Numbered from the stretch's first letter, positions 1 to 12,293 are shown. The stretch is 64,000 nucleotides of DNA from Rhodomicrobium sp. R_RK_3 (GCF_002198715.1 NZ_MWLK01000031.1:106700-170699); one strand, 5' to 3'. A program made the numbers and translations. Notes: a model not told the origin generated them from the letters alone.

Positions 1-465
1 GGCGCCGACCCGGAGATCCGCCGCACGCAGGACGGCCGTCCGATCTGCAACCTGCGCATCGCCACGTCCGAGAACTGGCGCGACAAGGCCACCGGCGAGA
101 AGCGCGAGAAGACCGAATGGCACCGCGTCGTCATCTTCAGCGAGCCGCTCTGCAAGGTGGCCGAGCAATATCTGAAGAAGGGCGCCAAGGTTTACATCGA
201 GGGCCAGCTTCAGACCCGCAAATGGGAAGACCAGGGCGGCCAGGAGCGCTTTTCGACCGAAGTCGTGCTGCAGGGCTTCAACGGCGTCATGACCATGCTC
301 GACGGACGCGCCGGCGGCGGTGGCATGAGCGAGGAAACCACCCCATATGACCGGGGAGGCGATGAACGCCGCTCCAGCGGCGGTCGCTCGCGCGGCGCTG
401 ACGCCGGCCCCAGCAGCAGCAGCAAGAGCTTTGACAAGGATCTGGACGACGAGATCCCGTTCTGA
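1..465 (+). CDS. ssb: Single-stranded DNA-binding protein, 5' end outside window
   Basis: This is the C-terminal part of SSB, which coats single-stranded DNA in replication, repair and recombination. The reading frame is open from base 1, so the start codon lies upstream. The OB-fold part is visible ([12 protein letters not shown], then [20 protein letters not shown] and a [12 protein letters not shown] stretch), followed by a flexible Gly/Ser/Asp-rich linker and the acidic tip DLDDEIPF, which in SSB proteins docks partner enzymes. The intact tip indicates a functional gene. gyrA follows on the same strand after about 180 bp with no gene between, an arrangement common in Hyphomicrobiales. Confidence 0.96.
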   Translation, partial: GADPEIRRTQDGRPICNLRIATSENWRDKATGEKREKTEWHRVVIFSEPLCKVAEQYLKKGAKVYIEGQLQTRKWEDQGGQERFSTEVVLQGFNGVMTMLDGRAGGGGMSEETTPYDRGGDERRSSGGRSRGADAGPSSSSKSFDKDLDDEIPF

Positions 466-643
466 GGCGGTTGCGGCGCTCCCGGCTGAAGTCTGTTCGT
501 ATTGTCGCGGCCGGCACCCGCGCTGGTTGCTACCGCGTGATTTCGTGGCTATAGTCCGCCGCAAATCCCATCCACAAGCGAACGCATGCGTGTCGTGACG
601 ACGCGGAATTGAAACGTGGCGAAGACTTTCTCCGGCTGATCCA

Positions 644-3454
<2,811 letters not shown>

Positions 3455-3504
3455 CGTCGGCGGGACGTGCGGATGCTCTTCCCTGCTGCTGTGACGAGGA
3501 AAGC

Positions 3505-3807
3505 ATGAAGGCCGATCTGAATCAGACGGCGGAACTCGTGGTCGATGAGGCCTCCTTTCTGCGCTTCCTTAAGGCTTTGGCAGACGACTGGAACGACGAG
3601 GAGGCCAAGGAACGAGGTCAGCCATCCCATCCATACGGCCCGGGAGCGAACGGATGGGAGAATGGTACGATCGGCAATTTCCTTGAAGCGGCCGCAGCCT
3701 GGGCCAACGCTAGCCCGGCGGAAGCCAGCCGCATCGTCGAAACCGCCGCGGGAACTGTTTGGCAGCGGGTGGCGCAGATTCTCCTCGCGGGAAAGTTCTA
3801 TGAGTAG
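3505..3807 (+). CDS. Small hypothetical protein, DUF7660-like
   Basis: A 100-residue soluble protein with no signal peptide or membrane segment. The start has a fair ribosome site (GAGGAAAGC before ATG). The overall pattern, an N-terminal SFLRFLKAL helix, then a W-E-N-G-T-I-x-N-F-L-E-A-A-A-A-W core, resembles the uncharacterised DUF7660 family often found as immunity-like or orphan small proteins. No function can be assigned. It sits alone between gyrA and the LysE gene. Confidence 0.6.
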   Translation: MKADLNQTAELVVDEASFLRFLKALADDWNDEEAKERGQPSHPYGPGANGWENGTIGNFLEAAAAWANASPAEASRIVETAAGTVWQRVAQILLAGKFYE

Positions 3808-3855
3808 GCTAGCGTCCTGGAAAAGCTCGACTCCCAATCTTTCGTGAGCGCGGAT

Positions 3856-4470
3856 ATGTCCATTCAACTCTATCTCACCTTCGTCCTCGCCTGCTTCGTG
3901 CTGGCGATCACGCCCGGCCCCAACATGTCGCTCTTCCTCGCAACCGGCACGGCCCACGGCACCCGCGCCGCCTTGATGACCGTGCTCGGCAGCGCCACGG
4001 GCCTCTCCATCCTCGTCCTCGCCGCTACGCTCGGCATGGGCTCGGTGATGAGCGCTGCCAGCCACTGGTTCGACGTTATCCGCTGGGTCGGCGCGGCCTA
4101 TCTGGTCTGGCTCGGCTACAAGCAGCTGCGCGCCGCCTTCCGCAACGGCCCCGCCGGTCCCGTCCCCGCGCCGAGCCGTGGCCGCTGGTTCTTCCAGGGC
4201 GCCGCCGTCTCGCTCTCCAACCCGAAGGTGCTGCTCTTCCTCGGCGCCTTCTTCCCGCAATTCATCGACCCGGCCTCAGCCGTCGCGCCGCAGCTGGCGC
4301 TGATGGCCGTCACCTTCGTGCTGACCATCGCCGCGGTCGACGCCACGCTCGCAACGGCCGTCGGCTCGGCCAAGGACTGGTTCACCGGCCGCCGCCGCCG
4401 CGTCGCCGACGGCGCCAGCGGGCTGATGCTGGTCTGTGGCGGCCTCTGGCTCGCCGCGCGGAGGACATAG
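3856..4470 (+). CDS. LysE/RhtB-family amino-acid exporter
   Basis: An inner-membrane exporter of about 204 residues of the LysE/RhtB superfamily, whose members export amino acids or homoserine lactones. The diagnostic N-terminal [14 protein letters not shown] motif is present near residue 20, followed by about five or six hydrophobic helices, the [16 protein letters not shown] helix, and [16 protein letters not shown] near residue 115. Substrate cannot be read from the sequence. The ATG at 3856 is preferred; an in-frame GTG at 3844 would add four residues. It ends 2 bp before coaD, so the two are probably co-transcribed. Confidence 0.85.
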   Translation: MSIQLYLTFVLACFVLAITPGPNMSLFLATGTAHGTRAALMTVLGSATGLSILVLAATLGMGSVMSAASHWFDVIRWVGAAYLVWLGYKQLRAAFRNGPAGPVPAPSRGRWFFQGAAVSLSNPKVLLFLGAFFPQFIDPASAVAPQLALMAVTFVLTIAAVDATLATAVGSAKDWFTGRRRRVADGASGLMLVCGGLWLAARRT

Positions 4471-4472
4471 CC

Positions 4473-4976
4473 ATGTCCCGCACCGTCTTCTATGCCGGCA
4501 GCTTCGATCCCGTCACCTTCGGCCATCTCGACCTGATCGCGCGGGCGGCGCGGCTGTTCGGCCGCGTCGTGGTCGGCGTCGGCGTGCATCACGGCAAAAA
4601 GCCGCTCTATTCGGACGACGAGCGCGTCGCGCTGCTGCGCCTCGAGATCGCCGCCCTGCCCGCCGCCCGCGGCATCGAGGTCGTCACTTTCGACACCCTC
4701 GTGGTCGACGCCGCCCGCGCCCATGGCGCCTCGGCCGTGCTGCGCGGCATCCGTGACGCCACCGACTTCGACTATGAAATGCAGATGTCCGGCATGAACG
4801 CCGCGCTGGCGCCCGATCTCGATACGATTTTCCTGCCCGCCTCGAGCGCCTACCGGCACATTGCCGCCACTTTTGTCCGCCAGATCGCGCAAATGGGCGG
4901 TGACGTCACCGCCTTCGTCCCGCCGGCGGTCGCCAAGCGCCTGTACGACAAGTTCAATTCGCCCGCCGCACCGTGA
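4473..4976 (+). CDS. coaD: Phosphopantetheine adenylyltransferase
   Basis: Cytoplasmic enzyme of coenzyme A synthesis that transfers AMP from ATP to 4'-phosphopantetheine. The 167-residue length matches the family. Visible motifs are the N-terminal nucleotidyltransferase signature [12 protein letters not shown] (T/HxGH), the [16 protein letters not shown] segment, and the [17 protein letters not shown]-terminal signature with the conserved Ser-Ser-x-x-R. The gene begins 2 bp after the LysE stop and is followed by the cyclophilin genes. Confidence 0.96.
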   Translation: MSRTVFYAGSFDPVTFGHLDLIARAARLFGRVVVGVGVHHGKKPLYSDDERVALLRLEIAALPAARGIEVVTFDTLVVDAARAHGASAVLRGIRDATDFDYEMQMSGMNAALAPDLDTIFLPASSAYRHIAATFVRQIAQMGGDVTAFVPPAVAKRLYDKFNSPAAP

Positions 4977-5006
4977 GCCGGCCCATCCATTCGGAGTTCG
5001 CCTGAG

Positions 5007-5543
5007 ATGATGCGTATTTTCGGCCTCCTCTTCGCTTTTGCCGTGCTGACCGCCGCCAGCGTCCAGGCCGCCAGCAAGGACACCGTCTATCTCGACCTCA
5101 AAGGCGGCCGCGTCACCATCGAATTACGCCCCGACCTTGCGCCCAAACATGTCGAGCGGGTCAAGAAGCTCATCAAGGAAGGTTTCTATAACGGCCTGAA
5201 ATTCCACCGCGTCATCACCGGCTTCATGGCCCAGACCGGCGACCCGACCGGCACCGGCGCCGGCGGCTCCAGCTATCCGGACCTGCCCGCCGAATTCACC
5301 AAGACGCCGTTCAAGCGCGGCACGCTGGGCGCCGCCCGCACCGGCAACCCGAACAGCGCCAACAGCCAGTTCTTCATCGTCTTCGAGGATTCGCCCCATC
5401 TGAACGGCCAGTACACGGTGTTCGGCGAGGTGGTTGACGGCATGCAGTTCGTGGACAAGATAAAAAAAGGGAACAGCTCCAGCGGCGAAGTCTTTAATCC
5501 CGATATCATCGTCAAGATGCAGCTGGCATCGGACGCAAAATAA
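5007..5543 (+). CDS. Exported cyclophilin-type peptidyl-prolyl isomerase
   Basis: A 178-residue cyclophilin with a cleavable signal peptide (hydrophobic LLFAFAVLTAASVQA, cleavage after about residue 22), so it should catalyse proline cis/trans isomerisation in the periplasm. The active-site [19 protein letters not shown], the SANSQFFIVF segment and the NGQYTVFGEVVDGM segment are all intact. It is the first of two tandem cyclophilins; the second lacks the signal peptide, giving a periplasmic/cytoplasmic pair presumably formed by duplication. Confidence 0.93.
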   Translation: MMRIFGLLFAFAVLTAASVQAASKDTVYLDLKGGRVTIELRPDLAPKHVERVKKLIKEGFYNGLKFHRVITGFMAQTGDPTGTGAGGSSYPDLPAEFTKTPFKRGTLGAARTGNPNSANSQFFIVFEDSPHLNGQYTVFGEVVDGMQFVDKIKKGNSSSGEVFNPDIIVKMQLASDAK

Positions 5544-5583
5544 GCGGGGCTAACCCCTCGATAACCAGAAAAGGATGACCCTC

Positions 5584-6057
5584 ATGGCGACGATCAAAGA
5601 TCCCGAAAACACGCTGATCATGGACATGACGCATGGCCGCGTGGTGATCGAAATGCTCGCCAATGTCGCGCCGAACCATGTCGCGCGCATCAAGGAGCTG
5701 GCGCGCAAGGGGTTTTACGACGGCATCGTCTTCCACCGCGTCATCGACGGCTTCATGGCGCAGACCGGCGACCCGACCGGCACCGGCATGGGCGGCTCCG
5801 GCCAGAAGCTGAAGGCCGAGTTCAACGCAACGCCGCATGAGCGCGGCATCGTCTCGATGGCCCGCTCCAGCGACCCCAATAGCGGCGACAGCCAGTTCTT
5901 CATCGTCTTCGGCGACGCCACCTTCCTCGACCGGCAATATACCGCCTGGGGCCGGGTGATCGAGGGCATGGAGAATGTCGACAAGATCAAGCGCGGCGAG
6001 CCGGTGAAGAATCCGGACAAGATCAACACGCTGCGCGTCGCCGCCGACCCGGCCTGA
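5584..6057 (+). CDS. ppiB: Cytoplasmic cyclophilin-type peptidyl-prolyl isomerase
   Basis: A 157-residue cyclophilin without a signal peptide. The core motifs [28 protein letters not shown] and [13 protein letters not shown] are present. The ATG at 5584 is preferred because a GAAAAGGA ribosome site ends 8 bp before it; an upstream in-frame ATG at 5575 overlaps that site. It follows the exported paralogue by about 40 bp and is 7 bp before queA, so the block is likely one operon. Confidence 0.93.
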   Translation: MATIKDPENTLIMDMTHGRVVIEMLANVAPNHVARIKELARKGFYDGIVFHRVIDGFMAQTGDPTGTGMGGSGQKLKAEFNATPHERGIVSMARSSDPNSGDSQFFIVFGDATFLDRQYTAWGRVIEGMENVDKIKRGEPVKNPDKINTLRVAADPA

Positions 6058-6064
6058 CCGGGCC

Positions 6065-7132
6065 GTGCGCGTCGATGCGTTCGACTTCGAGCTGCCGGAG
6101 GCGCGCATCGCGCTCCGCCCGGCCGAGCCGCGCGAGGCGGCGCGTCTGCTGATCGTCGCGCCGGGCGGGGAGCCGGAGCTGGCGGACCGCCGGATGGCCG
6201 ACCTCCCCGAGTTCCTGCGGCCGGGCGACGTGCTGGTGTTCAACAACACGCGCGTGCTGCCGGCTCAGCTCGTCGCCCGCCATCTGGGACGCCCCGAGGG
6301 CTCGACGCCGATCGGCATCACGCTGCATAAGCGGATTTCCGACACCGAATGGCACGCCTTCGCGCGGCCCGCGAAAAAACTCAAAACGGGCGACCGGCTG
6401 GCCTTCGGCCCCGATTTCCAGGCCGTCGTCCGTGAGCGCTTCGATGCCGGGGAACTGGCCCTTGTCTTCGACGCAGGCGATACCCCGTTCGAGACCCGCC
6501 TCGCGGAACACGGCAAGATGCCGCTGCCGCCCTATATCGCCTCGCGCCGCCCCGCCGATGCGCGCGACCTCGACGACTACCAGACCGTCTTCGCCACCGA
6601 ACCAGGCGCCGTCGCCGCGCCGACCGCCGGCCTGCACTTCACCGACGCGCTGAACGCCAAGCTCGCCGCCGCCGGCATCGGCACCGCCCTGCTGACCCTG
6701 CATGTCGGCGCGGGCACCTTCCTGCCGGTCAAGGCCGAGGACACCGCCGATCACCGCATGCATGCCGAATGGGGCACCCTCTCCGCCGAAACCGCCGCCC
6801 GCCTCAACTCCGCGCGGGCGGAAGGCGGCCGCATCGTCGCCGTCGGCACCACCTCGCTGCGCCTGCTCGAAAGCGCCGCCGCCGAGGATGGCCGCATCGA
6901 GCCGTTTTCCGGCGATACGGCGATCTTCATCACGCCCGGCTACCGCTTCAAGGCTGCGGACCTGCTCATCACCAATTTCCATTTGCCGCGATCCACCCTA
7001 TTTATGCTGGTCTCCGCATTCTCGGGTCTGGATCTCATGCAACGCGCCTATGCCCACGCCATCGCCGACGGCTACCGCTTCTATTCCTATGGCGATGCCT
7101 GCCTGCTCGCGCCCGAACCCTTGCGCGCATGA
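6065..7132 (+). CDS. queA: S-adenosylmethionine:tRNA ribosyltransferase-isomerase
   Basis: Catalyses the penultimate step of queuosine formation in tRNA, transferring the ribosyl part of SAM to preQ1-modified tRNA to give epoxyqueuosine. The 355-residue protein starts with GTG at 6065 and shows the family signatures [35 protein letters not shown] and [19 protein letters not shown]. Its TGA overlaps the tgt ATG (ATGA), so translation of the two queuosine enzymes is probably coupled. Confidence 0.97.
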   Translation: MRVDAFDFELPEARIALRPAEPREAARLLIVAPGGEPELADRRMADLPEFLRPGDVLVFNNTRVLPAQLVARHLGRPEGSTPIGITLHKRISDTEWHAFARPAKKLKTGDRLAFGPDFQAVVRERFDAGELALVFDAGDTPFETRLAEHGKMPLPPYIASRRPADARDLDDYQTVFATEPGAVAAPTAGLHFTDALNAKLAAAGIGTALLTLHVGAGTFLPVKAEDTADHRMHAEWGTLSAETAARLNSARAEGGRIVAVGTTSLRLLESAAAEDGRIEPFSGDTAIFITPGYRFKAADLLITNFHLPRSTLFMLVSAFSGLDLMQRAYAHAIADGYRFYSYGDACLLAPEPLRA

Positions 7133-8280
7133 CGACGCCCTTCGCCTTCACCCTGAAAGCCCAGGACGGGGCCGCGCGCCTCGGCGAGATCACCACCTCG
7201 CGGGGGGCCATCCGCACGCCCGCCTTCATGCCGGTCGGCACGGCGGGCACCGTCAAGGCGATGCTGACCGACAGCGTCAAGGCGACCGGCGCCGACATCC
7301 TCCTCGGCAACACCTATCATCTGATGCTGCGCCCCGGCGCCGAGCGCGTCGCCCGGCTCGGCGGATTGCACCGTTTCATGAACTGGACCGGCCCGATCCT
7401 CACCGATAGCGGCGGCTTCCAGGTGATGTCGCTGTCGCAGCTCAGAAAAATCTCCGAGCAGGGCGTCACCTTCCAATCCCATATCGACGGCGCCAGCCAT
7501 ACGCTCACCCCCGAGCGCTCGATCGAAATCCAGACCCTGCTCGGCGCCGACATCCAGATGCAGTTCGACGAATGCACGCCCTTCCCGGCGACCTCGGAGG
7601 CCGCCCGCTCATCCATGGAACTGTCGCTGCGCTGGGCCGAGCGCTCCCGTGCCGCCTTCGCCGAAATGGCCGGCCCGCATCAGGCGCTGTTCGGCATCGT
7701 CCAGGGCAGCATTTTTCCCGATCTGCGCGCCCGCTCCGCCGCCGCGCTGACGGCGATGGATTTCCCAGGCTATGCCATCGGCGGCCTCGCGGTCGGCGAG
7801 GGACAGGCCGCGATGCTCCGCACGCTGGAGACGACCACGCCGCTGCTTCCCGCGCACAAGCCGCGCTATCTGATGGGCGTCGGCACGCCCTCCGATCTCG
7901 TTGCCGCCATCGCGCGCGGCGTCGACATGTTCGACTGCGTGATGCCGACCCGCTCCGGCCGCCACGGCCAGGCTTTCACCTGGGCGGGGAAAATGAATTT
8001 ACGCAATGCGAGCTATGCCGAGGACAGCCGCCCGCTCGATGAATCCAGCGCCTGCCCGGCCGCCCGCGACTATTCCCGCGCCTATCTGCATCACCTGTTC
8101 AAGGCCGGTGAAATCCTCGGCGCGATGCTGGTGAGCTGGGCGAATGTCCATTTCTATCAAGACCTTATGGCCGAAGCACGCCTCGCCATCGCCGAACGGC
8201 GCTTCGCCGCCTTCGCCGAACGGGTCGCCGCCGCCTATCCCCCGGCGACGCCCGGCGCCGACGATGCCGAACGGCCATAG
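7129..8280 (+). CDS. tgt: tRNA-guanine transglycosylase with a degenerate zinc site
   Basis: Exchanges guanine-34 for preQ1 in GUN-anticodon tRNAs. The start is the ATG at 7129, which overlaps the queA stop; the frame is open further upstream but that part is the shadow of queA. The 383-residue protein keeps the catalytic aspartates ([11 protein letters not shown] near residue 93; [17 protein letters not shown] near residue 270). The zinc site normally reads C-x-C-x2-C-x25-H; here the four ligand positions are S307, C309, A312 and A338, so three of four ligands are absent although the flanks ([19 protein letters not shown]) align without gaps. The gene is otherwise intact and in operon with queA. 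Confidence 0.96.
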   Translation: MTTPFAFTLKAQDGAARLGEITTSRGAIRTPAFMPVGTAGTVKAMLTDSVKATGADILLGNTYHLMLRPGAERVARLGGLHRFMNWTGPILTDSGGFQVMSLSQLRKISEQGVTFQSHIDGASHTLTPERSIEIQTLLGADIQMQFDECTPFPATSEAARSSMELSLRWAERSRAAFAEMAGPHQALFGIVQGSIFPDLRARSAAALTAMDFPGYAIGGLAVGEGQAAMLRTLETTTPLLPAHKPRYLMGVGTPSDLVAAIARGVDMFDCVMPTRSGRHGQAFTWAGKMNLRNASYAEDSRPLDESSACPAARDYSRAYLHHLFKAGEILGAMLVSWANVHFYQDLMAEARLAIAERRFAAFAERVAAAYPPATPGADDAERP

Positions 8281-8398
8281 TCTGCGGACAGCCGCGAAAA
8301 CCTTCCGCTAAAGGGTTAACGCCGTCGCCGTCGCCGTGCTATGGGAGGCGCGGGGAGCCCGCACTCGCGTGGCGGGACGTCTAGGGGAGGTCTCGGCA

Positions 8399-10294
8399 AT
8401 GCGCCTAGCTGCAGCCATTATATTGTCTGTCCTATCCACCATCGCCTCAGCGGCCGACCTGCGGGCGACACCGGCAGTCGCCGCCGAACGCGCCGATGCG
8501 CTGCAATGCGGCCCGGCGGTGACAATCGAAAATGCCGATGCGTCCGGCGCGATCACGGCGAAGGCCCAGGCCGATGCCGATGCGCTCGCGGACCGCCTCG
8601 CCGAGCTGCCGGACGCCGCCAAGGCAAGCGTCGCCGCGCTGGCGAGCACGCACGGGGCGGACGAAGCGCTCGTCCGGCGCGCCTATTTTGGCGCGGTCTG
8701 CGCCCGGCTCGCCGAGAAAACCGTGGCTCCCGGCGATGCCAAATCCGCGCTGACCGCCGTCGCCACCGCACTCGGCGTCGCCTATCCGGGGCCGGAGACC
8801 GGCGCGTCCGCCGAAGCCAAGCCGGTGGAGGCCGCGCCCGCCGCGCCGGAAGCCGCGCCCGCGGCGCCCTCGCCCGCTCCCGAGCCGCAAGTCGCGACCG
8901 CTCCCGAGCCGACGAGCCCTGCCCCGGCCGCGCCGGAGGCTATACCGGCATCGCCGCAAGCGGCTGCCGCGCCGGAAACGGCAAGCCCCAGCCCCGCGCC
9001 AGCTCCCGAGGTCGCTCCGAGTGAGCCGCAGCCGGCCGCTCAGCCTGCGCCCGAAGCAACGCCCGCGCCGCCGCAAGTCGCGGCCGGACCGGACGCTTCA
9101 CCGGCGGAGCCGCAGCCGTCCGCCAGCCCCGCGCCGAGCGAGAATCAGCCCGTGGCCGCGGCCGAGCCGCCCTCCGCTCCCGCTCCGCAGGACAGCGCTC
9201 CGGGCGCCCTGCCGCAGGCCGGCCAGAGTGCCCCGGCCGCCGAAACGCCCGCGCCGAGCGAGACGGCCGCCGCGCCGAGCCCTGCCGCTCCGGAACCGGC
9301 GCCCGTCGCAGCCGCGCCTGAAGCCGCCGCACCGCCGCCTCCGCCCGTTGCAATGGCTCCGGCACCGGATGGCGCGACGCCCGCACCGGAAACCAAGGCC
9401 GCCGCTCCCGGCGGCAGCGTCACCGGCACGCTGGGCGAGGAGGAATGCCGCGCGCTCGGCGTGCTGAGCAATTGCCCCGATCTCAACCTGGCGCTCGACC
9501 GGCTGCTGGAAAAGCCGCTCGAATTCAACCGCCCCGACACCATGCTGCTCGGCCGCAAGACCGAGATCGCCCTCGTCCTGCGCACCGACTGGCAAGGCAA
9601 GGATCTGCCCGCCGAAGTCTCGGAGGAGCTGAAGGGCCTGCCCGGCGCGGTGCAGCAGGGCATCAGCAAGATCACCCGCGTGATGTCGGCCGAGCTGACC
9701 GGCCGCGATTTCGACATCACCCCCTCCGCGCGCCAGGAGCGCACGGTGGTGCCGCCGCAGCCGGTGAGCTGGAACTGGCAGGTCTCGCCGACCGAAACCG
9801 GCACTGACAAAACCCTGAAATTGCGGCTCTACGCCCATTTGCAGGGCCCGGACGGCACCATGCCGCCGCTGCTGGTGAAGACGCTCGACGCCAGCATCAA
9901 GGTCGACGTGACGACATGGGATTGGCTGGTGATCCAGGCGCGCACGCTGGAGCCGGTCTATGCCATCGGCGCGGCGCTGATCGGGCTGTTGACGGCGATC
10001 CTGACCTATTTCCTTGCGCGCAGAAGCGAGCCTGCGAGCGCGGGCGGCGCGCCGCACTCGGGCGGCGGCACGACCGATGCCTCGACGCGCTATAGCGGTC
10101 CGGTGATCGGCGACCTCGGCCAAAGCGCCACGGACAGCCGCCCCGCTCCCGCCGCCAAGGCTCCAGACGCCCCCCCGGCCGCCGCCGCGGACCAGGACGC
10201 CCTGCCCGCCCCCGCCGCCGTACCGACACCGGCGAGCGATAGCGTGCCGCCGGCCGCCGCGCCAGACGCCGAACCGGAGCCGAAGAAAGAGTGA
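8399..10294 (+). CDS. Pro/Ala-rich membrane-anchored protein of unknown function
   Basis: Not recognised as a named family. The ATG at 8399 is chosen because GGGGAGG lies just upstream and a signal peptide follows (MRLAAAIILSVLSTIASA). Of the 631 residues, about 20-140 form a small alpha-helical part with several cysteines, about 140-340 are low-complexity Pro/Ala/Glu repeats (PAPE, APAA types), and about 340-520 form a folded domain (two cysteines at the start, then a W-x-W-x-V-x-P strand pattern typical of beta-sandwiches). A single membrane helix (IGAALIGLLTAILTYFLA) follows and then another Pro/Ala-rich tail. The likely topology is a periplasmic domain tethered to the inner membrane with a long disordered spacer. 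Confidence 0.75.
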   Translation: MRLAAAIILSVLSTIASAADLRATPAVAAERADALQCGPAVTIENADASGAITAKAQADADALADRLAELPDAAKASVAALASTHGADEALVRRAYFGAVCARLAEKTVAPGDAKSALTAVATALGVAYPGPETGASAEAKPVEAAPAAPEAAPAAPSPAPEPQVATAPEPTSPAPAAPEAIPASPQAAAAPETASPSPAPAPEVAPSEPQPAAQPAPEATPAPPQVAAGPDASPAEPQPSASPAPSENQPVAAAEPPSAPAPQDSAPGALPQAGQSAPAAETPAPSETAAAPSPAAPEPAPVAAAPEAAAPPPPPVAMAPAPDGATPAPETKAAAPGGSVTGTLGEEECRALGVLSNCPDLNLALDRLLEKPLEFNRPDTMLLGRKTEIALVLRTDWQGKDLPAEVSEELKGLPGAVQQGISKITRVMSAELTGRDFDITPSARQERTVVPPQPVSWNWQVSPTETGTDKTLKLRLYAHLQGPDGTMPPLLVKTLDASIKVDVTTWDWLVIQARTLEPVYAIGAALIGLLTAILTYFLARRSEPASAGGAPHSGGGTTDASTRYSGPVIGDLGQSATDSRPAPAAKAPDAPPAAAADQDALPAPAAVPTPASDSVPPAAAPDAEPEPKKE

Positions 10295-10300
10295 CCATGG

Positions 10301-10329
10301 CCCGGCGGCGCAATCGACGCGCCGCCGGG
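10301..10329 (+). terminator. Hairpin after the Pro/Ala-rich protein gene
   Basis: A perfect 10-bp stem (CCCGGCGGCG paired with CGCCGCCGGG) around a 9-nt loop starts 6 bp after the stop codon at 10294. There is no strong T-run, only CTTTC a few bases later, so termination strength is uncertain. Confidence 0.5.
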
Positions 10330-10396
10330 CTGATCGCTTTCAGACTATAATGTGAGTTGCGGTGCTTGCTCTTTAAATAAAGAATGCAAAATTCAC

Positions 10397-10492
10397 TCAG
10401 TCGTAAATATAAAGATCCTTCACGAGCCAGAATAGGATTATAAAATACAGAACCAGACTTGGGATTACGATACCTAATCCAATCTTCGACAT
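10397..10492 (-). CDS. Candidate 31-residue membrane microprotein
   Basis: In the 450-bp gap before tRNA-Gln the reverse strand has an ATG-to-TGA frame of 31 codons. It encodes a short polar start (MSKIGLG), a continuous hydrophobic helix (IVIPSLVLYFIILFWLV) and a charged tail (KDLYIYD), the layout of single-helix inner-membrane microproteins. A GGGGA stretch lies about 10 bp upstream. The local DNA is AT-rich compared with its neighbours. No homologue is recognised; the rest of the gap (10498-10740) shows nothing else that I can support. Confidence 0.35.
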   Translation of the reverse strand: MSKIGLGIVIPSLVLYFIILFWLVKDLYIYD

Positions 10493-10747
10493 GCCCTGAA
10501 GGTCCCCACCTGTCCAAACACTGTGGACGCGGGGAGTCTTAATTGGGGCGAAATCGGTGCGCAATCAGATTTCGGTATGGGCATCCACCTATCCTCCGCC
10601 CGTGACCTTTTTGATGAAGCCATAAGCAGGCCGTCCCCTCTCCGAGGCCGCGCAGCGCGATCGACGTTCTTATTTTGTTCACCTCGCCACCGGCCAACTC
10701 TACGGCTTTACAATAGGGGGAAACCTCGCTATCTCACGGTTAGGAAT

Positions 10748-10822
10748 TGGGGCGTCGCCAAGTGGTAAGGCAACGGGTTTTGATCCCGTCATTCCTAGGT
10801 TCGAATCCTAGCGCCCCAGCCA
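10748..10822 (+). tRNA. tRNA-Gln(TTG)
   Basis: Cloverleaf: acceptor TGGGGCG pairs with CGCCCCA, the anticodon stem ACGGG/CCCGT encloses loop TTTTGAT (anticodon TTG), the T-arm is CTAGG-TTCGAAT-CCTAG, the discriminator is G and CCA is encoded. The last 17 bases, 10806-10822, are repeated at 21008-21024 and form the integration site of the element that follows. Confidence 0.96.
10806..10822 (+). repeat. attL: 17-bp direct repeat in tRNA-Gln 3' end
   Basis: TCCTAGCGCCCCAGCCA, identical to 21008-21024. It covers the 3' half of the T-arm, the acceptor 3' strand, the discriminator and CCA, the usual target of P4-type integrases. The tRNA is intact on this side. Confidence 0.92.
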
Positions 10823-10934
10823 ATTTCAATTCCACGACCTTCCAAAGGCGTGCTTCCAAACATTGGAAAGCCTTAAAAACCAACGTGTGCGCGTCCAATC
10901 CCTTCCGCATTGGTCCATTGGCATCCATAAAATA

Positions 10935-10996
10935 TGTTGGTAAAGCGGTTGGTACCTTTGATAGTACCAACCGCGAGCGGGGGCTTTGATACCAAC
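10935..10996. promoter_or_regulatory. Cluster of TTGGTA/TACCAA sites before the integrase gene
   Basis: Four copies of a TTGGTA core occur in 62 bp: TGTTGGTA (10935), then GGTTGGTAC and GTACCAACC forming a perfect 11-bp inverted repeat (10945-10955 with 10964-10974), then TACCAAC (10990-10996) touching the integrase ATG. CTTTGATA precedes the last two. Similar GTTGGTA/CACCAAC motifs lie at 20929-20967 inside the other end. This fits arm-type integrase binding sites that also allow autoregulation of int; the assignment is an inference. Confidence 0.5.
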
Positions 10997-12253
10997 ATGG
11001 CTTTGACAGACACATTTTTGCGGGCAGCAAAGGGGCGTGAAAAACCCTGGAAACTGGCGGATGGCGGCGGTCTTTTCATATTGGTGCAGCCGGACGGCAA
11101 GCGATATTGGCGCCTCTCGTATCGATTCGCAGGCAAGCAAAAGACGATGGCGCTCGGCGTCTACCCACTTGTGACCCTCAGCGCTGCTCGGAAGGCCCGC
11201 GATGCGGCAAAGCTGCAGCTCGCCGAAAACATCGACCCCGGGGAAGTGCGCAAACTCGAAAAGATGGCACTGACGCATGCGGCAGATCGGTCAATCGAGG
11301 CTGTCGGCCGAATGTGGCACGAGAACAAGAAAGCGTCGCTGGCGCCGCGATACGCCGGCCAGATCATGGACCGGCTCGAAGCGGATGTTTTCCCCGTAAT
11401 CGGGAAGCGTTTGATTGCCGACATCACAGTGCCTGAGCTGCTGCAGATGTTGCGCAAGATCGAGGCGCGCGGTTCGCTGGTGATGGCGAAGCGGGTCCGG
11501 GAGCACGTCAGTCAAATTTTTCGTTTTGCGGTATCTGAGGGCATTATCCCAAAGGCGGAAAATCCGTGCGATCATCTTCTGGGATCGCTGAAGCCTTCGC
11601 CTAAGGTGAAGCCGCGCGGCCGGGTTCACCTGAATGAGCTGCCAGAATTATTGCGCGCGATTGACGGTTACGATGGCGAGGCAACGACCCGCCTTGCCTT
11701 GAAGCTTGTCATTCTGACTCTGACTCGGACCACCGAAGTGCGTGGCGCGCTGTGGGCAGAATTCGAAGGTCTCGACACGGCGGAACCGCTTTGGCGCATC
11801 CCCAAAGAGCGAATGAAGATGGCCCGCGAGCACTTAATTCCATTGCCCAAGCAGGCCGTGGCGATACTGGACGAGCTGCGCCCCCTCACCGGGTGCTCAC
11901 CGCTTTTGTTCACATCGCCGGCACGCGAAGGCATCATGTCCAATAACACCATGCTCTTCGCATTGTATCGGATGGGTTATCACTCTCGGATGACGACGCA
12001 CGGTTTTCGCGGCATCGGATCCACGATCCTTAATGAGCGCGGTTTCGATTCCGATGCGATCGAGCGCCAACTCGCGCATGACGATGACGACAAAATCCGC
12101 GGCGCCTATAATTCGGCCGAATATCTACCGGAGCGCCGCGCCATGCTGCAGTGGTACGCCGACCACCTCGACGTGGTGAAGGCTGCCACCCCGGGCGACA
12201 AAGTCGTTTCGCTTCCTGTCATAAAAAAGCTGTCCAAGGCCTTCCGGGGATAG
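10997..12253 (+). CDS. int: P4-type tyrosine integrase
   Basis: Site-specific recombinase of 418 residues. It begins with the arm-binding DUF4102-type domain (ADGGGLFILVQPDGKRYWR, YRFAGKQKTMALGVYP), has a central SAM-like core-binding domain, and a catalytic domain with the first arginine in LTRTTEVRGALW, the HGFR box in MTTHGFRGIGSTIL, the second histidine in QLAHDDDDKIRGAYN and the nucleophile tyrosine in GAYN. The ATG at 10997 is preferred to longer in-frame options because the domain begins there (MALTDTFLRAAK). It lies 175 bp from the tRNA and is read away from it, as is usual for tRNA-inserted islands. Confidence 0.95.
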   Translation: MALTDTFLRAAKGREKPWKLADGGGLFILVQPDGKRYWRLSYRFAGKQKTMALGVYPLVTLSAARKARDAAKLQLAENIDPGEVRKLEKMALTHAADRSIEAVGRMWHENKKASLAPRYAGQIMDRLEADVFPVIGKRLIADITVPELLQMLRKIEARGSLVMAKRVREHVSQIFRFAVSEGIIPKAENPCDHLLGSLKPSPKVKPRGRVHLNELPELLRAIDGYDGEATTRLALKLVILTLTRTTEVRGALWAEFEGLDTAEPLWRIPKERMKMAREHLIPLPKQAVAILDELRPLTGCSPLLFTSPAREGIMSNNTMLFALYRMGYHSRMTTHGFRGIGSTILNERGFDSDAIERQLAHDDDDKIRGAYNSAEYLPERRAMLQWYADHLDVVKAATPGDKVVSLPVIKKLSKAFRG

Positions 12254-12293
12254 CGAAAAAAGGCGCTTGCTATCCAAGGAGGAATCACAAAAA

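Noticed and set aside
6769-7128. N-terminal extension of the tgt frame
   Set aside because: This stretch lies inside queA in another frame and looks like shadow sequence; the conserved TGT start is at 7129.
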